Source: Capitella teleta
Taxonomy: Eukaryota; Annelida; Polychaeta; Capitellidae
Assembly (NCBI GenBank): GCA_000328365.1
Contig: KB310551.1
Location: 25,033 to 89,032, forward strand
DNA length: 64,000 nt
Direction: 5' to 3'
Both the position numbers and the translations under genes were made by a program. The notes under the pieces are model-generated. The model saw only the letters and a list, made by a program, of their open reading frames with translations, was not told the DNA's origin and ran no database searches. Shown one piece after another: positions 1-13,023 of this stretch. Numbering within the stretch: the first letter of the stretch is position 1; the number at the start of each line of letters is the position of its first letter.

Positions 1-640
1 AAACGGTTGCTNTGAGAAATATATAGAGACATCAGGTAGCCTCAAATTCGTCACTTAACCATGCTATTTTTGTAAAAATTTCCAAGAGGACACCCCCTCC
101 CAGACACACAGCCGCTGGGGCTGTGCCCCAGTACAGGTCCATGGCTGGCTACACCCCTATATTTTGGGACAGTTAAGCAGAGCAGAGACAGAGTGGTGAC
201 GTCAGGAAGATCGGATCACGAATACCAACATGTTCTGGACCTCGTGGAGCCAGCTGAGGGACCTTCTGGAGAAGACTGGACATCCTTGATGCCACTTCGC
301 TACGTTTCCAATCTGAAGACAAGTCCTTATACAAAAGGACTATAAAATTGCGACCTGACCTGATCTGACCTGATGGCGATCGTTAAAATGATCATGACTA
401 CATCAATACATGCATACCATTATTGTTTATCTTGTGCCTAAAGGACCTGTCGTATGTGTTACCCTCAATAAAGCGGTTATGTATGCAGGCGACACTTTTT
501 ATTTAGTGTGTGAAATTGTTCTGAGGTGTTCACCAAGCTAAATCAATATTTAATGTACGTTGTTATTGGTTCGATTCGATTCGATTGTTACAATTATGAA
601 TATACAAAAGTCTATGCTGTATCATTTACACCTCGTTGCG
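1..640. other. Unassigned left flank
   Basis: No gene could be supported here. A plus-strand open stretch around 190-345 ends at a TAA near 345 and is followed by an AATAAA near 466, so it could be the tail of a gene or of a retroelement whose body lies outside the window. I recognise no domain in it. A short TTCGA repeat lies at about 570-590. Base 12 is an N. Confidence 0.3.
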
Positions 641-649
641 AATGTAACA

Positions 650-1840
650 TGGCATTACAACGCCTTATTCAGTCTTCAATGTCCGCAACGGGGTAAAGCA
701 GGGTGGAATTCTGTCTCCAGTGCTCTTCACTATTTATGCAGATATGCTGCTTGAGGCCCTTAAGAGTTCTGGGCTGGGATGTCACCTGGGACGGACATTT
801 ACTGGCGCTCTGGCCTACGCAGACGATGTCGTCCTCCTTGCTCTCACTCGCTCCGCCCTGAAAAACATGTTGGCCATTGCAGAGAGAGTCGGCTCTGATC
901 TGCACATCAAATTCAATGCGGCAAAATCTCAGCTGCTCCTGTTCAATCCTGGTCAGCACAGAGAGGTCTCTCCTGTGTACTTCAGCGGCGCCTTTGTGTC
1001 ACAGTCCATGGAGGCAGTCCACCTGGGCCATTTGATCAGCTCCGACAGCAAAATGCCACCGAGGATCTCACGAGACGAACTAACATCCTGGCATCGAGAT
1101 TTGGGCACTGCGGTCTCGAAGTGAAATATTGTTTTTTTAAGGCTCACTGAATGTCGGCATACGGGTCAAGCCTATGGAACCTGCAGGATGCTGCACCATA
1201 CTTCTGTGCGTGGAGAAAATGCTTGAGAAGATTGCTTTATCTCCCACGTACCACTCATCCCCACGTGCTGCCCCCTCTTGTGCATGACTTTTATTCTGAC
1301 TATCAGATTCACCGGAGGTCAATGCATTTTATGTTTGCATGCTCTACTTCGGGGAATGCTATTGTACAGCGTTGTTTTAAAGAAATTATCCTTGGCAGCA
1401 GGTCTGCAGTGAGTGACTCGTTAACAATCATGAGTGCCAAGTACAACCTCGATAAAAGGAACCTGCCCACCTCTCTCAAGAAACCGATTGCTGAGCCTCA
1501 TCAAACAGCAGCAGCTTTGCGTGATTTTATGCTACTCAGAGAGGAGACTGGGGATTTTAATTTAAGCTGTATTATCGAGCATCTGGCCACACCTCTTGTC
1601 AATTTTATTTTTATTTTATTTTTTATTTTATTTTATTTTTAATTTTCATGATTAATTTGAGCAGCATTTTATATCGATTATTGCTAAGCAGCAAAAGTGG
1701 GTCGGTGTGTCCCTTGTAAGCTGTTGACCCCTGCGCATGCGTCGAGGGCTACCAGGCGCCGTCCTCGTCCATACACAGGATCTGTCAGCACTTAGGCCTC
1801 ACAGACTGGCGACTGCTGCAATCGAATAAAATCTAATGCC
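650..1840 (+). mobile_element. 5'-truncated non-LTR retrotransposon (LINE) fragment
   Basis: The fragment opens in the reverse transcriptase palm. GVKQGGILSPVLF is readable from about 690 and is followed in frame by the catalytic box AYADDVVLL (about 810-840). The frame closes at 1124. A second frame from 1151 to about 1600 carries the usual C-terminal LINE region (YGSSLW, then AWRKCLRRLLYLP), so at least one frameshift separates the two. The coding part ends in a T-rich stretch at 1600-1640. An AATAAA-containing 3' tail continues to about 1840. No endonuclease or RT fingers are present upstream, which is typical of 5' truncation. The clade (jockey/CR1-like or RTE-like) cannot be settled by eye. 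The copy is dead. Confidence 0.8.
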
Positions 1841-2221
1841 TCAAAATTATGTTGCTATTTGGTGTTGTGAGTTTTTAATCCAGGGGGAGGATCCGCCATA
1901 GGTTTTCTCACATGCTTAAACACCCAGCAATAGATTTTAGTTGTTGTATAATTACTTTTTACTTTCCATGTAATATTGCATGTATACATATGCGAAATAA
2001 ATATTATAATAATTAAATAATCACCCAGTCGAAATTACTCATAGCACAAATTTTCTCTGCGTCATTTTCGATTCCCATCTTCAATGTTGCCTTAAATCAT
2101 GTTTCACATAAATTGTGCTCATAAATCCTGATTCACCAAAGGTGGCGAGCGGTATTTGTATCATTTGTAAATTGAAGCATCAATATTATCATCGCACATT
2201 ACCGTAGATAATTAATGATAA

Positions 2222-2285
2222 TGATTAGTGATGAATTTTGAATTTGTCCGAATATTCAAAGCTGAAGCTTTGAGCAATAGATGAT
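2222..2285 (-). mobile_element. Solo end of a hAT-like element
   Basis: The stretch starts with TTAGTGATG, then AATTTGTCC and a TTCAAAGC/AAGCTTTGAG palindromic motif. This resembles the reverse complement of the right end of the complete element at 4959-5654. No matching left end or target duplication was found nearby, so it is probably a decayed remnant. Confidence 0.4.
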
Positions 2286-2604
2286 CGTCGAAGCAGAATG
2301 TGGAGGAGGTTATTAACCCGCTCCACAGCAGGGATACCTTCGTTTGGGACATGCTGCCAACGTATATATCGTCAAAAAGAGTAATAACAATACTTTCAAA
2401 TGCTGGATACTTAGCTTATTCTACTTGATGTAGCAGATGTACATACGATTCATGTCTAATTTGTATGTATTTTTATTTTTTAAGTGGAAAAAAAGGTTTA
2501 CTTCCAAGTTCATTTTCCGATTGGTTCTATTTCCGCTGTAACATAAGCACTCGTTCCACCAGAAATCCAATTCTGTAATTATCACAAAATAAAATAAAAT
2601 AATA

Positions 2605-2771
<167 letters not shown>

Positions 2772-3457
2772 ATTTTCGAAGTCAATCTGTGAAATATTGG
2801 GCGTGGGGGCTGTACTTTATTTTGTTGTTGTCTATAATCTGTTGATAGAAACAAATCTACCAGCTTTCAAGAAATGACTCAAACATGACTCTGACTCTTT
2901 TCAAGTAATTACCCCTTTTTTCCCTCACTCTCTCGGTTTTTGTTTTTTTTTTGTTTTTGTTTTTGGTTTTTTTATCTTTTCTATGAACTGATCTCCCTGA
3001 TTTCAATTCAGTTTATTTTCATGTTGCATGTCATGAAACTATTATTATTGTCTGCACTTTTTTCACATTATTATATTATTACGTGGCATAATTTTATGCC
3101 GGCATATCAATCATTGCTTATATTGTGCTAAATAACTGATTTGATTTGAAAATTTAAACGCACGAATTCAAAGGTTTCAAGCACATGTCAATAAATCTGT
3201 CTGTGCCCAGAGCCCGCAAAAAAAAGGCTTCCATAGTTATATGCGACTGCAACGAATTCTGTTGTCAAGATAATCAAAGCAACATATTATTGCGCTGTCT
3301 AATATTTTTCTTTCATATTTAGCCAATAAACAAATCTGACACTAAGAGAAGTTATTAAAATCAGACTATAACTGACTCAATGAGGTCTTTCGGTTATTAA
3401 AACAACCATACATTGAGATTATTAGACAACAAACTAAGATCTATATTTTTGCATAGT

Positions 3458-3540
3458 CACTTCCGGTGTGAGTGGTTAGGCTCGATGTAAACAAGTCAGA
3501 AATTCCATTCTAAATCTGTATATTGTTACTCAATAATCGG
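3458..3540 (+). promoter_or_regulatory. ETS-type core promoter and non-coding exon 1 of ZC2HC1 (with start-stop uORF)
   Basis: CACTTCCGGT at 3458-3467 is a consensus ETS/GABP site of the kind found at TATA-less start sites. It is followed by a short putative 5'UTR exon ending at 3540 with a good donor, CGG|GTAAGA. The matching acceptor, CCGCAG, ends at 3816, giving a 276-bp intron. Exon 2 then contributes 37 nt of UTR before the ATG at 3854. The only AUG in this leader (3485-3487) is followed directly by TAA (3488-3490), forming a minimal start-stop upstream ORF. The transcription start itself is inferred. Confidence 0.5.
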
Positions 3541-3853
3541 GTAAGACCTGCTTCGTTTATCAGTTGATTGTTTGTTACAACATCACGATGATCAAATTTC
3601 GGCTTCTTTTGTTATTATTATTGACCCACCGTTACTCACTCCGAGAACAGGAAAAGGTTTTTGTTTTAATAAAATTATACATTTCACCGGGTGATACCTG
3701 AACCTGTACAGTACACTAACACTGGTGTACACATTCTGGGTACATAATTAAGCTCAAAGCTGGTTATACTTAATATGAATTCTATTATTACATGTATAAG
3801 CAATCTTTCGCCGCAGGTGACGTTGTTGAACCAGCGACCCCAGCAACCCCACC

Positions 3854-6800
3854 ATGGCCAAAGGTTATGACCCATATGCACCGACATCTCGTATCCCTCG
3901 CTTGCTTCCACCAACGAAGCGTTCTAAGAAGCAAAAGCGCAGCTCATCGGCGCCCACCCGATTTGAGATACTGGCCAAAGATTACAAGGAATGGATCCAA
4001 GAAAAACAACAAGAAAAGTTGTCCGCGATTCGACATCGAAACCAGAGTTACTCCGGATCAACCCGCAGTCGCTTAGCTCCGACAAAAGTAGTTCCGGCTT
4101 CCAATGTATCTGTCTATGGCTATGCCGGCCCCCAAAGGCAGACGAAGAACAAACCACCGTTACCCCTGCAAGGGAAACGTAGTTCGGGCCGAGATAAAAG
4201 TCACCCATTGCCGCCCGTTGACCGGCCGTCTGCCAACAACAGCCCCTCCGTTCGCAGCCCTAGTCCAAGCCCAAAACCCGCAGCCCCGTTCCTCAAGCGA
4301 GCAAAGATGATTCGACCTTCAAGGCGGACCAACGGAAGTGAGCTTGAAAGTGGGACTGATAGTGACATGAACGGTAACCACAAAGCACTGGGACAACTGA
4401 CACCGTTAGAGAAAGCTCGCTTGCATAAGATTCGACAAAGAGAGAAATTGCGAATGAATATTGAGTCGAGCGACGACGAAGGAAATCGAGTCATTCGTCG
4501 TAATCCTGCGATCCACCGAGTGGAAAAAAATTCCAAACGCAAACCTAGAACTTTGAGTGGTTACCACAGTGATGAAAACTCGCACCCCGAACTCTGTAGC
4601 ACGTACACCATGCAAAACGGGTTAAATTCTACTTCATCATCTCCTCATATATACTCTGCCATTAACCAACCTAAAAGTACTCAAAACTCAAGTCGCCAAG
4701 CATTGATTCGTGCGCAGAAACTACAGATGTTGAACAAGCAACGAAGTCATACTGGGACTCAAGAAAGTAGTTCGGATGAGGAAGATCCTGGAGGGTCATT
4801 TGATGTGGATACCAGTATAACAACCAGTGTTGATGATGAGGTCTGGAGAAAGAAGAAGGAGCTGGAAGGATTGATCGCGAGGCAGGAGGCGGAACTGGAG
4901 GCTATGCAGAGACAGAACGCTGCCGAACGAGAGAAGGTTGGTTGATGTCAATATTTAGTAGTGATTGGCGAAGCTTCGGCTTCGGATTTCAAACTTCTAC
5001 GACTATTGGGTTATCTCCAATGCTCCGGCTTTGAATGAAAAGAGTTCAACGAACCCGAATGTCATAATAAATTTTCTCCTTTGTCAATTGCAATCTCTAG
5101 GTCACTCTGTAAGTCTGTTTAATCACAGGTAGGCCAGCGCTTGCATTACTCGAGGTAATTAAACGCTTGAATGCATAACAAAATGATGGGTTTCAACAAA
5201 CAATGCTTCAACTCAACTCTAACACTGTCCAAAGTTTTAATGAAAAGATTCAAAAGAACAAACTTTCACTATTGAAGTTTTAAAATTAATACATATACAC
5301 TTTAACAATGGAACTCTAATTGGGCACAATTTCTTGATTCATTGCTTACTTAGGGGCTTTCAGCTTTATCGGTGAAATATCACCGGGTCCACTACTGTCA
5401 ATTTTGTTGAGCTTATTGCCTTAAAAAGGGCAGGGCATCGACGCACATGGCTGAACTTGACCAATCACGTGGTGAGCTGTTACTAATTGGTCAGCTGCCT
5501 GAAGAGGCGTCACTTGATTGAGCTCACTAGCCTATATAATGAAAGTACGAGTATTGCTGCAATTGAGTTGTTATATATTCGGCTTTGACGAATATCAACT
5601 GCTCGAAGCTTTGGCTTCGAATATTTGGACAAATTCAATATTTGCCCATCACTAATATTTAGCAACCCAATTATAATTATTATTATTATAAATATATGAA
5701 TAAATAATTGAATACTTTATAATCATAATGCATTCGCGACATTTCACGGTCATTGATATTTCTCTGTGTTGTTGGCTACAGCTAACAAAAGCGACTGAGC
5801 CCACTGGGTGCGAGTGACTCATCCAATATAATCATCCCTGTCAAAACTTGATCCTTTTGAGACTTAGAAACGTCAATCACTTTATTGATACTTGGCGCTA
5901 ATCACGCTCACTCAGCTTTTTGCTTTCTCCTCTTGGAACAGACAATTATGGAAGAAAAATTTAAAAAGAGCTGTTCTCTGTCTTCACGCATGCGTTGGTT
6001 GCCATTCAGTACACTGCATATTTCCATTGCTAAGATTCAGTGTAAACGGGACTCCTTAATTTTAATAGATCAACAGTCTAGCAGCGTGCGTGACTATGCT
6101 ACCTGGTCCGATTGGATTGTGACTCAAGTCCTATGATAATAATAATAATTGATCTGTGTTATTGAACCACTGCAGTCCTGAGATAATTATGTCTTGCAAT
6201 GCTTTTATCAATTGCTTTCATGTTTCATTCTCAATCTCCATAAGGACTGGATCAAGATGAAATGTATTCCATTTCCCCGTGAGGTTTGTCACACACTGAA
6301 AATCATAACGCACTTTGCTGCTGCACCGCTGACATAGAAATCATAACGCACTGGTCAACAACAAGAACGCTGAAGCAGCTACTTTTAGGCTGAAGATATG
6401 CGATTCACTGCATACGAACCATGTATTGTTTACTACATGTATATAATCCACAAGGAAGTGTGTTTTCTGTTGAGTGTTAAGTGTTAAGTGACCAATGGTA
6501 TCGTGACCATCACATAACTTACTTATGGAATGATCTCCGTGGATTAACAGTGTTATTTCCCGGAGAAGAGAAAGACGCGTAAGATTAGCAGATTAACCTT
6601 CTCCTAATCATCCGCTCAATCCGAGCGTTCGACCGTTGTGAGGAATTTAGCACCAGATTCCGCTGTTGTTGTCTTGGCAACCGTCGCTTGGTTACAGACC
6701 ACGTGGCTGCTCCCCTTGTGTACTTGAATTCAATTCCTTGAGCGCACAGTTGCTCCTCCTCCGAAACACTAATTTAAACCAGAGACCCTATAATTAGATG

Positions 6801-9800
6801 TTCCATATATATTACTTAATAATGTCTTCCAGTACAACGCTTAGGCCTTACACTACCTGTATGGCCCTCATAAATTATGTTAATTCGTCTTTTCGACATT
6901 GCATTCATTGGCATGCAGTATTTCACGTGCCCCCCCCCCCCCCCCCGCCTCCGCTGCATCAAGGTCCCCAGCGTCCTTGTGTTGCTATGACGTCATTGTA
7001 AGGATGACCAGCTGAGTTCTTGAGATTGTGCTCTGGATCAGAATACAAAACCGAATCGCGAAATGACCGACTATTAATAAAAATAAAAATAACAGAAAAG
7101 TCGTCTACTACCCTATCGTATGCATGAAGAGATCGCATATATTTATCATCGATTTGTCTTGTATTTAGAATGCACGGCTTTGTAATTTATTTTCATATAG
7201 ATATATATTTTGGGGAGGGGGTGGTTTTTTTTTTTCTTTTTTTTTTTTTTTTNTTCGGTGTTGTTTCTAAAATAGACGCGCAAAAAAAAGTAAAGGAAAG
7301 AAAAGCAGCGTAAATTCCACGATGGCCCCGAGCACCATCTGTATTCTGCTCAGGATCACGTGACCCATTGATTATGACGTCACCATTTCCATTTGGGAAC
7401 AGTTGTTATTCTTGCTTGCGGACTTCTTCGTCTCATTACGTCACGAACGAGTCTACGGAGATCACGTGATGCGGATGACCTCGAAGAGTAAAATATTATG
7501 TAATCTATAGAGTCAATAGCAACAAGGCTAAATATGGAGGATTGGCCTGTTATAACTATCGGTGTATTCTGTATTGTGTTGTATGTCTCGTCTGTAGTAT
7601 ATATAATGTAATACCTGAAGTTTGTTATGAAATTGACGAGTGCATTCACAGCCCACGAATTTCCTTAGTTGAAAACGGATTTGCGCGAGATTTGTTTGAA
7701 ATGAAAACAAGAGCATTTACGTCGTAACAGAATGACCACATTTTAGTTGTATTTGGAAAATTGCAAAAAGTCTCTGAATTGGGAGTTGAATAGCGCGTTG
7801 ATTTACATCCCACTGAGCAAGCTGAAAATACTCCAAAGTTGATCCGCATAACCCATGATTCAGGGCATGTTTAATATACAGAGTGGACCAAAATTAGCCC
7901 ATCGGCTCCATGTTAAAAAAAAAACTCAGAAATTTGTTAATGTGTATCAATTATTACAATAACCAAAAAAAAAAAAAAATAAATAAATAAAATAAAATAA
8001 AACCTACTTGGTTTGATAATATAATTCTGCGCCCATTTATGCAAAGAAATCAAGTAAAAAGGTAATTTTGAATGAGGGAGGAACATTTAAATGCGATTGC
8101 GAAGAGAGCAAAATCAGATGAGCCCCTGAACGAGCATTAATGAATGTCATCTCTTGTATGGCGCTTCCATGCAAACTCTGCTTCGTTTTGATTTTAGAAG
8201 ATAAATATTAGACGACAGTAATCCTACATTCACAACAAAAACACTCAAACAAACAACAGTGCGAGAGCGTTGCCTTAATTATGCGTTCAATGAAGCTTAT
8301 CCATGGTCCGGGGCCCTGTTTGCCGCCAAAAGTGGAAATATCGCAAAATGCCAGGGGACACTCTATTGATTGAGATAAATCGGCATTAGTGTTGATGAAA
8401 TTGAATAGAAATGATAGGAATAGCAGAATGACATGTTATAAACAATGTCTTTATTTCTCTTATCTTTGTGTGGTTTTTTTACGCTGCGATCTATTGTGTA
8501 ACATTTTCTCGGAAAAGCGCAGTGCCATTGAAAAGCATGGAGATCTTTAACACGGAGTATATAGACCACTTTTGACCCACTTTGTGTGGCGGGTGAATGG
8601 CCGTCATGAGACTTGTGCTAAGCCCGATATCAGCATTGATCTCCCACTCAGATTGCAAGTGATATTCTCAACATTGATACATGAGCTATCGAAAAACCTA
8701 ATCCCTCCAGAGATGACGGACATACAAGCCTTTGAACCTATTTATAGAAGTTCCCTTGCCAAAGAAAAATATCCCATTTTTAATGTCAAGTCTATACAAT
8801 TATAACCTTCTGCCTGATGATACATGAAATATATTTTTTTTCTCTCTCAATAGGAGAGGAAAGAAGCGGAGCAAGAACGCAAACATCGTGCAGCTCAACG
8901 CGAACGTCTGCGAGTCCTGCAGGAGGCCGAGGAACAGGACCGACTGAAGAGAGCGGAGAAGCACAGAGGATCGCACACTCCGCACCGTCCTCCCGGAGAT
9001 TCACGAAGCAGCAGCCGAAGCACGTCCAGACGCTGGACGCGACGGGATCCCACACCCGAAGCACCGACCCCGGTCCCGAAACAAGCGCCCCGGCGAAGGA
9101 AGACATCGGTATCTGCCCTCAAGTCACCCACCCTGCCACCGAAACAGCTCATCCAACCGAGAACCCCTGAAGTGAACGAGAACACTGAATTCTACTTCCA
9201 GGTTGCACAGGCTGATGACGCTAATGCTTCCATCAGACTGGTTCAGTGCTCGCTGTGCGGGAGGAAATTCGCCGATGATCGTCTGGCGAAACACACCAAG
9301 ATCTGCAAGAGCAACGCGAAGAAGAAACCGCGAAAAGTCTTCGATCCTATCAAGATGAGAATTGCTGGCACTGAGCAAGCCAAGTTCGTCGACCCTAAAA
9401 CATTGACCCAGCAGAAGCCATCGCCAAAACCTTCGGTATGTTTAACTTATTGATTGAGTTATACATGTATTAAACTCTTGTATGTGTACATCCTATAGTA
9501 TCCTTCATTATAGCGAGAGTAGCATCAACTAGGAATTTAGACGCCATTTTGTGTCCAGAGTTCTATTGACCAATACCCACAGTCATACGAATGTTGTTTT
9601 TTTTTCCCCCAATTGATTATACATCATTTGCCTTGGTTAAATGTCAAAAAAAAAAAAAAAAAAAAAAATGGAATAAAGAATTTCGCCTCCAAAATGGCGT
9701 CCACAGACTTAGTTGACGTAACTCTGGGGATGAAAGAGAGTACTAGTTCACTGCAAGGGATCACCAGTCGCCGCGTTTACAGGATGACTGATCTGTTTTT

Positions 9801-11347
9801 GCCGCCATCAGGTTGACATACACCGTAGCGTCTCATGTGTGCGTGGCTGGCGCAGTTTGAGCATTTGCATTTGCACAGAAATGGGCGAATACGTCGCGTG
9901 AATGGCGCCCTACGTCATCTACGCTTTGTCGCTGATGCGCCAGTTTCCTGATTGCAAGCGGTGTCTAATGGCGCATAAACCAGCACGATTTCCCCGCTCG
10001 TCGCCTTTATATGCGACTGCGACGAAAAAAAAAATTGTATCGTTCAATTAGTTTTTCATCTTATGCAAATCAATGTTGTGTTTTTTTTTTTTTTGTTTTT
10101 TTTTTTTGTTAGAGAACAGACGCGAGATTGGCACGCAAGTTGAATAATTAATCAGTGATCTCTGTCGCGTCTTGATTACTGACCTTTGAACTTTCATGTT
10201 CATTGCAAGAACTTTCTGTGTATTCGCTGCTTTAACCACTTTCACAGACGCCATTGGAGCGTGTTTACATTGTAGACAGAGAATGGTTCTAGACTGTTAT
10301 GAATTAGGGTGCGAATAATTAGTTCTGAATCAAATCGAATTGCAACTTTTTGGAATGACCTGCAGCTAGCTGTGTGTGTTTGCCGGTTAAATGGGTTAAG
10401 GACTTAAGAGAGTTGATAAATAGCGAGACAGCGATCGTCAAGACAAAGATAGAAAACGACATCAAAGTTGCTTTATTAGTGAGTGAGTGATCGATGGAGG
10501 ATAATGAGACTTCGTCTCGCACGCAACTCTCTTCATCTGGGGGTGATCAATAATTCAGTCGGTACACGCCTTCTGCGGGGCAGTTATAGATGCCCCAAAG
10601 TCACCTCTTAAACACGACTCGTCTTGCATATTATCATGACATACCATCTGCGTATAGACGCTGATATGATATGACGTCACTATTTTGTGGCCACAACGAG
10701 GCTGCCCCCTCATGACCTCCACAAGCATCCAATAGCGACGAGCTAAAAATTAGATTTATCTCTCTGGTCTCGTTTTTATGTTATGTTGAATACGATAAAC
10801 AATATATTCGCGTTAAGAAATTGACATGACTGATGTGGAATCCGACGATGAAAGCGAAAGTACAGGAGGATATCGCTTAATCACTGGAAGGTTGCATCGC
10901 AGTTCTGTATTTGGCCCAGAGAGAGATATGTCGTCGTAGTCTGTTGGCGTTTGTCTACTTTGTGACTGGGGAAGTACTATGACAGTACTTAAGCCTAACG
11001 CACCCTGGGCAGCGATGAGTCTCTGCACTGAAGCAGGGTCGAACTGGATTCAGCGTTTGTAATTTGACGTCATTTTTCGTTTTCAGAGCAAGAAGCAGAA
11101 CTGGCGAACACAACACGACGATTTCATCAAAACCATCAGATACGCGAAGAAAGTATCCGAGGTGGAAGCGAACGGAGGTGACGTCACAGCCCTGCCCCCT
11201 CCCCCTGCCACCGTAAACCCCGATTATGTGCCATGCCCCCACTGCAACCGTAAATTCAACGCCACCGCCGCCGAGCGACATATTCCCCTGTGTAATAAAA
11301 TCAAAACAAAGCCTCCCCCTGCGCATGCGCGTCCTCGGCGTCGGTGA
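3854..11347 (+). CDS. ZC2HC1: ZC2HC1-family protein with two C2HC zinc fingers, 3 coding exons, 641 aa
   Basis: Coding exons are 3854-4936, 8854-9435 and 11087-11347. All junctions are phase 0 with good sites (AAG|GTTGGT, AATAG|GAG, TCG|GTATGT, TTTTCAG|AGC). The start is the ATG at 3854 in a CCACCATGG context, preceded by an acceptor and no other in-frame ATG. Residues 1 to about 330 are basic, Ser/Pro-rich and probably disordered. Residues about 335-400 form a charged coiled coil (KKKELEGL... through REKERKEAEQERK) crossing the first junction. Finger 1 is CSLCGRKFADDRLAKHTKIC, with ligands C493, C496, H508, C512 (CX2CX11HX3C). Finger 2 has the same spacing at C605, C608, H620, C624. After finger 1 comes RKVFDP, a family hallmark. 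The family is small and poorly characterised; the fingers probably bind zinc, and the partner is unknown. The protein is longer than vertebrate ZC2HC1A. The coiled coil plus long N-terminus suggest a ZC2HC1C-like layout, but the paralogue is not resolved. Confidence 0.9.
4959..5654. mobile_element. Complete non-autonomous hAT element (MITE-like), 696 bp
   Basis: The left end reads TAGTGATTGGC and the right end, reverse-complemented, reads TAGTGATGGGC: an imperfect 11-bp terminal inverted repeat of hAT type. Both sides carry the same 8-bp target duplication, ATATTTAG (4951-4958 and 5655-5662), which is the hAT signature length. There is no transposase ORF inside, so it depended on a partner element. 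It lies in intron 2 of ZC2HC1, with its target duplication starting 15 bases into the intron. The intact target duplication suggests a fairly young insertion. Confidence 0.85.
5663..8853. other. Remainder of ZC2HC1 intron 2
   Basis: Non-coding apart from mobile-element debris (see 7875-8220). It includes a poly-C run (6931-6946), a T-rich run with an N at 7253, and small A/T runs. Open frames here are short and lack splice or domain support. Confidence 0.6.
7875..8220 (+). mobile_element. Mariner/Tc1-like element, left end and start of transposase
   Basis: The segment begins TATACAGAGTGGACCAAA and continues through CTCCATGTT, the same terminus seen at 20695, 21944 (reverse) and 45293. The TA before the terminus suits a TA-targeting IS630/mariner-type element. 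From about 8073 a frame MREEHLNAIAKRAKSDEP opens, then stops after a few codons. Homologous internal sequence recurs at 47455-47640. No right terminus was found, so this copy is broken. Confidence 0.55.
9436..11086. other. ZC2HC1 intron 3
   Basis: Non-coding. It contains a long A run (about 9645-9668), a T/G run (about 10080-10110) and scattered ATGGCG motifs. A 67-codon plus-strand open frame (9613-9816) crosses the A run and is not convincing. Confidence 0.55.
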
Positions 11348-11698
11348 TTGGTCGATTTCAAAATGTTTAGAAACTCAGGATGTTAAGAAAGCTTGGAGTT
11401 TGTCAAAAAGTTGTTCAGATGTTGACGCATTTTGCATTTTACTATAGATTTTCTTTTTGTGTCGAAATAATAACAAGAGAGCTACATGTACATGGTCTTG
11501 AAATGTTTGTACTCGGATACAATGCCAATAGTCCAATGAATGAGTTTTATATATATTGATATTATTTTCGTATTAACTAATAATTATTTATTCGTATATA
11601 ATAATGGACTGATTAGAACAGGATATAAATAGTAAATTACCAGTCCCAATATTTATGTCTTTTCCTTGAGAAATGACCTTGTTTGGTGATCTGCACCA

Positions 11699-11743
11699 TA
11701 AATCATTCTGTAAATCATTCCGTAAATCATTCCGTAAATCATG
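11699..11743 (+). repeat. 12-bp tandem repeat in the ZC2HC1 3'UTR
   Basis: The unit TAAATCATTCCG occurs about 3.8 times with one C/T difference. It lies downstream of the ZC2HC1 stop and upstream of the first AATAAA. Confidence 0.9.
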
Positions 11744-12214
11744 CAACTCAATATAAACGTCCAGTGACCATATTTAAAACATCACCCCATCAATATACAT
11801 GTAGAAAATCGCCACCGATTCCGAACGGGTGACTTCTTTTACCTTTGACTCCTTCCCGTAACCTCTCGATGACGTCATGATCTTTGAATGACATCACTGT
11901 CTTTTCTTTTCAAATTTCTCTCAGTCACCACTTAATTTTACAAGGAAGTGTATTTCCTATGTGAACTAGAGAAGCACCGAAGATAAATCTGTATGCTATG
12001 TATTTATGCGCCGAAATAATATCTCTCACTGAATTTTTCTTTGACCTCGCTGACCTTTGTCGTTGCTTGTGCTTTCCAGTCCTCGAAATGACCAATATTT
12101 TCTCATTCGCTGGTGAAGAAATGCGCGATTATGACGTGTGCTTAATGTGATGTCCGGTTTCACCAAAAGCTTTGTTTATCGTTATTTATTTAGATTTATA
12201 CAAAAAAGGTCCTC

Positions 12215-12220
12215 AATAAA
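12215..12220 (+). terminator. Candidate polyadenylation signal of ZC2HC1
   Basis: AATAAA lies about 870 nt after the stop codon. A second one follows at 12707-12712. Either could end the transcript; a long T-rich tract (12474-12532) lies between them. No cleavage site can be confirmed from the sequence. Confidence 0.4.
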
Positions 12221-12473
12221 TGGTGCGTTTGATTGTCGCAGGCCCGAGACCAATTATTTCCACCTTTGTTATTGTTGGTTATTTGATATTTTTTATGACT
12301 GCATGTGCTCGGATACCATGCGCAGTTTATTGTTTATATTCCAGCCTACTTGGTTATCGGTTATCTGAAATTATGATTAATCAACCTTCTACTTTCTGAG
12401 TGAATGGGATGTAAATGTGATTGCATTGCTTGTTAGTCTTCACTGCCATGCATCTAAAATTCAAGTTACGTGT

Positions 12474-12532
12474 GTTTTTTTTTTTTGTTTTTTTTTTGTT
12501 TTTTTTTTTGTTTTTTTTTTTTGTTTTTTTTT
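12474..12532. repeat. T-rich low-complexity tract
   Basis: Runs of 7-12 T are separated by single G residues. The minus-strand polylysine frame through it is spurious. Confidence 0.9.
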
Positions 12533-13023
12533 GAGTGTAAACAAAATTCTCATCAGCCATCAACAACAAAACATGCACTCGTTTGGTTGGTGACGCACGA
12601 TGACCTCTTTTCTTTGCTGTTCATTTCATCCGTCCAATCGGCGACTGTTCTCTGTGATTCTCTCTTTTTTTATGTCTTACATGTGCCAATTATAACGAGG
12701 ACAAGAAATAAAAATAAATGACTGTGCTCTTCATATAATATATTGCATAGAACTTATGTTTTCTTCCGCACACAATTTCTACAGTATATTGTCTGAATAT
12801 ACGCGGCTCATCAAATATTCAAGATGGCGACCTTGTAAGTTTTTGACAAATAACTCTGCTAATGGTTTCGACGTCATCGTTTTTCACGAAACAAGTCTGA
12901 TATCCTTGTTACGCTCTTTGGAGAAGAAGAAAAAAAGTTGTCCACTTTCAATCTCGAATGAAGACACAACAATATTCAGGAAGTCGTGGGGGATTATTAG
13001 CATATATTAGCATATTATTAGCA

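Noticed and set aside
8817-9170. Alternative frames over ZC2HC1 exon 3 (both strands)
   Set aside because: Shadow frames of a GC-rich exon; only the phase-0 frame gives the conserved C2HC finger and continues across both junctions.
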